Positions 5,581 through 7,766 of a stretch of DNA of 7,766 nucleotides are shown piece by piece. This DNA comes from Bordetella parapertussis (GTDB taxonomy: Bacteria > Pseudomonadota > Gammaproteobacteria > Burkholderiales > SG8-39). A model generated the notes under the pieces. It did no database searches and had not been told where the DNA came from. It saw only the letters and a program-made list of their open reading frames with translations. Both the position numbers and the translations under genes were made by a program. Within the stretch, counting starts at the first letter, position 1, and each line of letters begins with the position of its first letter. The stretch spans positions 1 to 7,766 of the forward strand of contig CAMDRY010000140.1 in assembly GCA_945906975.1 (NCBI GenBank), in the 5' to 3' direction.

Positions 5581-7193
5581 TTCCCGCACCTCCGGGCGCA
5601 ACCGCCGCGCAAGAGGGTGTCTACAGCGGCGGCGCGCTGGGCGACCTGATTACCACTGCTGTGCTGCGTTTTGGCGCGAGCATCGCATTCATTGCCGGGG
5701 AGCGAGCCTGGACTTATCGCGACAGCGGCGAGGCGATCAGCCGAGCCATGCAGCAATTGCGCGTGCTTGGGCTGCAGAAGGGCGATGCGGTGGCGCAACT
5801 CTCGGGCAACCGGGCGGAAATGTTCTTCATCATGGCGGCTTGTTACCTGATGGGGCTGAAATCTGTAACGCTGCACGCTCTTGCCAGCCTTGATGACCAC
5901 GCCTATATCGTCGACGATTGCGAAGCACAGGTATTCGTTGCGGGTGATGACTACATTGCGCGCGCGGCCGCGATTCGCTCGCGTTGCGCAAGCGTGAAAT
6001 ACTGGTTCACCCATGCGCCGCTGGAGGCAGGCGCCGCAACACAGACCCAATCGCCGCGCCACTTCTGGCAGGAGGCCTCGCGTTTTACCCCGAAGCCGCT
6101 ACGCTCGCATTGCGAACCCGAAGACATCATACGCATCGCCTATACCGGCGGCACCACCGGACGTCCCAAGGGGGTGATGCTGTCTGATCGTGCCATGCTC
6201 GCCAACATGCTGCTGTTTCTGGCTGAAATGGAATGGCCGGAGCAAGTGCGTGTCCTCTCGCCGGCGCCGATTTCACATGGCGCCGGCGCGATGATCCTGC
6301 CGACGCTGGCCCGCGGCGGCACCATGGTGTTGCAGCAGGGATTCGAATGCAACCGTGTGCTCGATGCCATTGAGAAACACCGCATCACCACGATTTTCCT
6401 GGTGCCAACCATGATTTATGCGCTTCTCGATCATCCACGCACACGCAATGCCGATCTGTCCAGCCTGCAATTGCTGTACTACGCCGCCTCGCCGATGGCC
6501 CCTGCGCGCATCCGCGAGGCAATCGAGGTGTTCGGGCCGATCCTGAATCAGGGTTACGGCCAGACGGAGGCGCCCAACGCAATCCTGCTGATGCGCAAGG
6601 CCGACCACCTTGTCGATGACGAGCACCGCCTTGGCGCCGCAGGCATGCCCTATCCCGGCGTGACCGTGCGCCTGCTCGATGACGAGGATCGCGAAGTGGC
6701 GCCGGGTGAAAGTGGTGAAATCTGTGTGCGCGGCGCGCTGGTCATGTCTGGCTATTGGAAACAGCCTGATGAAACGGCGAGAGCACTGCGCAACGGCTGG
6801 CTCCACACCGGCGATATTGCCTGGTGCGACAGCGAGGGTTTCTTTCACATCGTCGACCGCAAGAAGGACATGATCATCTCTGGCGGATTCAACGTCTATC
6901 CGCGCGAAATCGAGGACGTGCTCACCGCGCATGCCGCAGTGGCTGTCGCAGCGGTCATTGGCATTCCGGACGAAAAATGGGGGGAAGCGGTAAAAGCCAT
7001 CATCGTGCTGCGGTTGGGGATGCGCGTCGAGGCTGCAGAACTCATCGATCTGGTGCGCGCGAAAAAAGGCGCCATTCATGCGCCAAAGAGCGTCGATTTT
7101 ATCGAGGCACTGCCACTTACCGCGGTGGGAAAACCGGACAAAAAGGCGCTGCGTGCCCCTTACTGGGCGGGTGTGACGCGCGCGGTTGCGTGA
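5577..7193 (+). CDS. AMP-forming acyl-CoA synthetase (ANL superfamily fatty acid/aryl acid CoA ligase)
   Basis: The enzyme activates a carboxylic acid with ATP to an acyl-adenylate and then to the acyl-CoA. The 538-residue protein has every core motif: the phosphate loop YTGGTTGRPKG (189-199), YAAS (302-305), GYGQTE (326-331), TGD (411-413), the hinge DRKKDMIISGGFNVYPREIE (427-446), and the C-terminal PLTAVGKPDKK with catalytic K519. The length is typical of the medium/long-chain and aryl ligase group; the substrate class cannot be assigned from motifs. Translation most likely starts at GTG 5577, which overlaps the thiolase TGA as GTGA, with GGAG at 5568-5571 and a five-base spacer. The next in-frame Met is residue 58, which would remove part of the fold. 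It is the distal gene of a two-gene unit with the thiolase and probably supplies or recycles CoA esters for it. No sign of decay is seen. Confidence 0.93.
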   Translation: MIPAPPGATAAQEGVYSGGALGDLITTAVLRFGASIAFIAGERAWTYRDSGEAISRAMQQLRVLGLQKGDAVAQLSGNRAEMFFIMAACYLMGLKSVTLHALASLDDHAYIVDDCEAQVFVAGDDYIARAAAIRSRCASVKYWFTHAPLEAGAATQTQSPRHFWQEASRFTPKPLRSHCEPEDIIRIAYTGGTTGRPKGVMLSDRAMLANMLLFLAEMEWPEQVRVLSPAPISHGAGAMILPTLARGGTMVLQQGFECNRVLDAIEKHRITTIFLVPTMIYALLDHPRTRNADLSSLQLLYYAASPMAPARIREAIEVFGPILNQGYGQTEAPNAILLMRKADHLVDDEHRLGAAGMPYPGVTVRLLDDEDREVAPGESGEICVRGALVMSGYWKQPDETARALRNGWLHTGDIAWCDSEGFFHIVDRKKDMIISGGFNVYPREIEDVLTAHAAVAVAAVIGIPDEKWGEAVKAIIVLRLGMRVEAAELIDLVRAKKGAIHAPKSVDFIEALPLTAVGKPDKKALRAPYWAGVTRAVA

Positions 7194-7194
7194 G

Positions 7195-7234
7195 CCGGGA
7201 CCTCGGTTCTGACTCGGGAATCAACGGGTCCCGG
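7195..7234 (+). terminator. GC-rich hairpin after the acyl-CoA synthetase stop
   Basis: CCGGGACC (7195-7202) and GGTCCCGG (7227-7234) form a perfect eight-base-pair stem starting one base after the TGA. The 24-base loop holds a further short GTT/AAC pairing. The sequence that follows, CAATTAATTT, is AT-rich but lacks a true T-run. The stem ends three bases before the stop codon of the minus-strand small frame (7238-7240), so it also sits where that frame's transcript would end. It is plausibly an inefficient or bidirectional terminator. Confidence 0.45.
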
Positions 7235-7237
7235 CAA

Positions 7238-7426
7238 TTAATTTCGCAATGCCGGCAAAGCTACAAAGCGTTGGTAGGCCGGCGCAACGTCCGCCACATA
7301 TTTTTGCGCCAGGTTGGCGCTTTGCAGCACATCCTGAATGCCCGGCTTGCGCGCAAAGCGATACTTGTAGAAATCAAACAGGTTGGGCTTGTCGGGCATT
7401 TTGGGCAGGCGCGGGTCATCGCCCAT
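7238..7426 (-). CDS. Small open reading frame (62 codons), possible N-terminal remnant of an HD-domain-type gene
   Basis: The frame starts at ATG 7426-7424 behind the best Shine-Dalgarno site in the window, GGAGGT (plus-strand 7435-7440), eight bases away, and stops at TAA 7240-7238. The N-terminal segment MPDKPNLFDFYKYRFA (10-25) and DVLQSANLA (32-40) resemble, from memory, the start of HD-domain phosphohydrolase- or oxygenase-like proteins. Those continue for about 100 or more further residues into a LLHD motif. Here the sequence changes to KYVADVAPAYQRFVALPALRN and ends; no His occurs anywhere in the 62 residues, so no HD metal site can exist. It may be a truncated gene, a genuine small protein, or a chance frame behind a chance ribosome site. 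It is antisense to, and convergent with, the acyl-CoA synthetase gene. Confidence 0.4.
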   Translation of the reverse strand: MGDDPRLPKMPDKPNLFDFYKYRFARKPGIQDVLQSANLAQKYVADVAPAYQRFVALPALRN

Positions 7427-7752
7427 ATGCAGATACCTCCCGGGACCAAGTTCGCCACTGCCACCGGTCGAGAGCCGGCAGCCAAAGGCACAAGGCGGGA
7501 AACGGGAGCAGGATTGCGAGGTACAGCAGGTTGGAAACGATATAGGGCGTCACGCTTCGGCAATTTGCGGCTCCCGAGTTGCCATAATCCGGCAAGAATA
7601 GCAGGCGAGTCCTTGTTCCCGTCATGGGAATCCGCCGCACCGCGCTGTGTGCCCGCTTGCTGTCTGCTTACTGGCTGGCAATTTTCCGGGCGCCATGGCA
7701 AAGTGTTTCCGCGCGGTTTTCGCGAACCATCAATCGGAACGGGGAGTTTGCC
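7427..7752. other. Gene-poor stretch, no recognisable product
   Basis: These 326 bases hold no frame that I recognise on either strand. A 74-codon minus-strand frame (7640-7416, GTG start) encodes one hydrophobic stretch, VSNLLYLAILLPFPALCLW, and overlaps the start of the small frame at 7426 by 11 bases. It has no ribosome site and no family resemblance that I can name, so I do not call it a gene. A five-base inverted repeat TTGCC/GGCAA flanks 7584-7590 and contains part of a CATAAT hexamer. Neither is strong enough to call. Confidence 0.4.
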
Positions 7753-7766
7753 ATGCATGGGGTTTC
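7753..7766 (+). CDS. Possible start of a plus-strand gene cut by the right edge
   Basis: ATG at 7753-7755 is preceded by GGGGAG (7741-7746) with a six-base spacer, an ideal ribosome-binding arrangement. Only the codons for Met-His-Gly-Val and part of a fifth are inside the window, so nothing can be said about the product. The call rests on the ribosome site alone. Confidence 0.25.

Noticed and set aside
6273..7079. A 268-codon open frame on the minus strand opposite the acyl-CoA synthetase.
   Set aside because: It covers the conserved ligase motifs on the other strand, has no ribosome site and shows no recognisable protein family.
7261..7758. A 165-codon minus-strand frame covering most of the right-hand end.
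   Set aside because: Its composition (many Pro, Arg, Cys and Trp without pattern) is shadow-like, and it conflicts with the better-supported 62-codon frame on the same strand.

Overview
The window is a GC-rich, gene-dense stretch from what looks like a betaproteobacterium, most likely Burkholderiales. The main clue is a stand-alone Bug/TctC-type periplasmic receptor set among CoA and 'methionine synthase II-like' catabolic genes, an arrangement typical of that order. This assignment is inferred from gene content only. The window has no rRNA, tRNA, CRISPR array, insertion sequence or phage gene that I can recognise.

Layout from left to right. (1) The N-terminal 184 residues of a phytanoyl-CoA dioxygenase (PhyH) family protein lie on the minus strand and run off the left edge. 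(2) A 92-base divergent gap holds a 13-base dyad. (3) A plus-strand MetE-C-like zinc enzyme of 388 aa is followed by a Bug receptor of 320 aa with its own ribosome site. (4) A convergent junction carries two hairpins, the second followed by a T-run. (5) A second, distantly related MetE-C-like zinc enzyme of 373 aa lies on the minus strand. (6) A 179-base divergent gap contains a perfect TATAAT. (7) A two-gene plus-strand unit encodes an SCP2-type thiolase (417 aa) and an AMP-forming acyl-CoA synthetase (538 aa). The two are joined by a 4-base GTGA stop/start overlap, and a hairpin sits just after the second stop. (8) The last 573 bases are gene-poor. They hold a 62-codon minus-strand reading frame with a strong Shine-Dalgarno site, possibly a truncated gene, and at the extreme right edge a possible start of a plus-strand gene.

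The parts suggest uptake and breakdown of an unidentified carboxylic acid. The Bug receptor would bind the acid in the periplasm, the acyl-CoA synthetase would activate it, the PhyH enzyme could hydroxylate it or its CoA ester, and the thiolase-fold enzyme would cleave or make a C-C bond. The two MetE-like proteins keep the zinc/thiol site but lack the N-terminal half of true MetE. They could be thiol alkyltransferases or lyases, in the way epoxyalkane:CoM transferase relates to MetE. The substrate and the joint pathway are inference. The TctA/TctB membrane partners of the receptor and any dedicated regulator are not in the window.

The most notable points are: the first MetE-like enzyme has a full set of zinc ligands but a rewritten substrate loop; the thiolase keeps its nucleophilic Cys but has no Cys at either usual acid/base position; and the 62-codon frame may be the remnant of an HD-domain gene.
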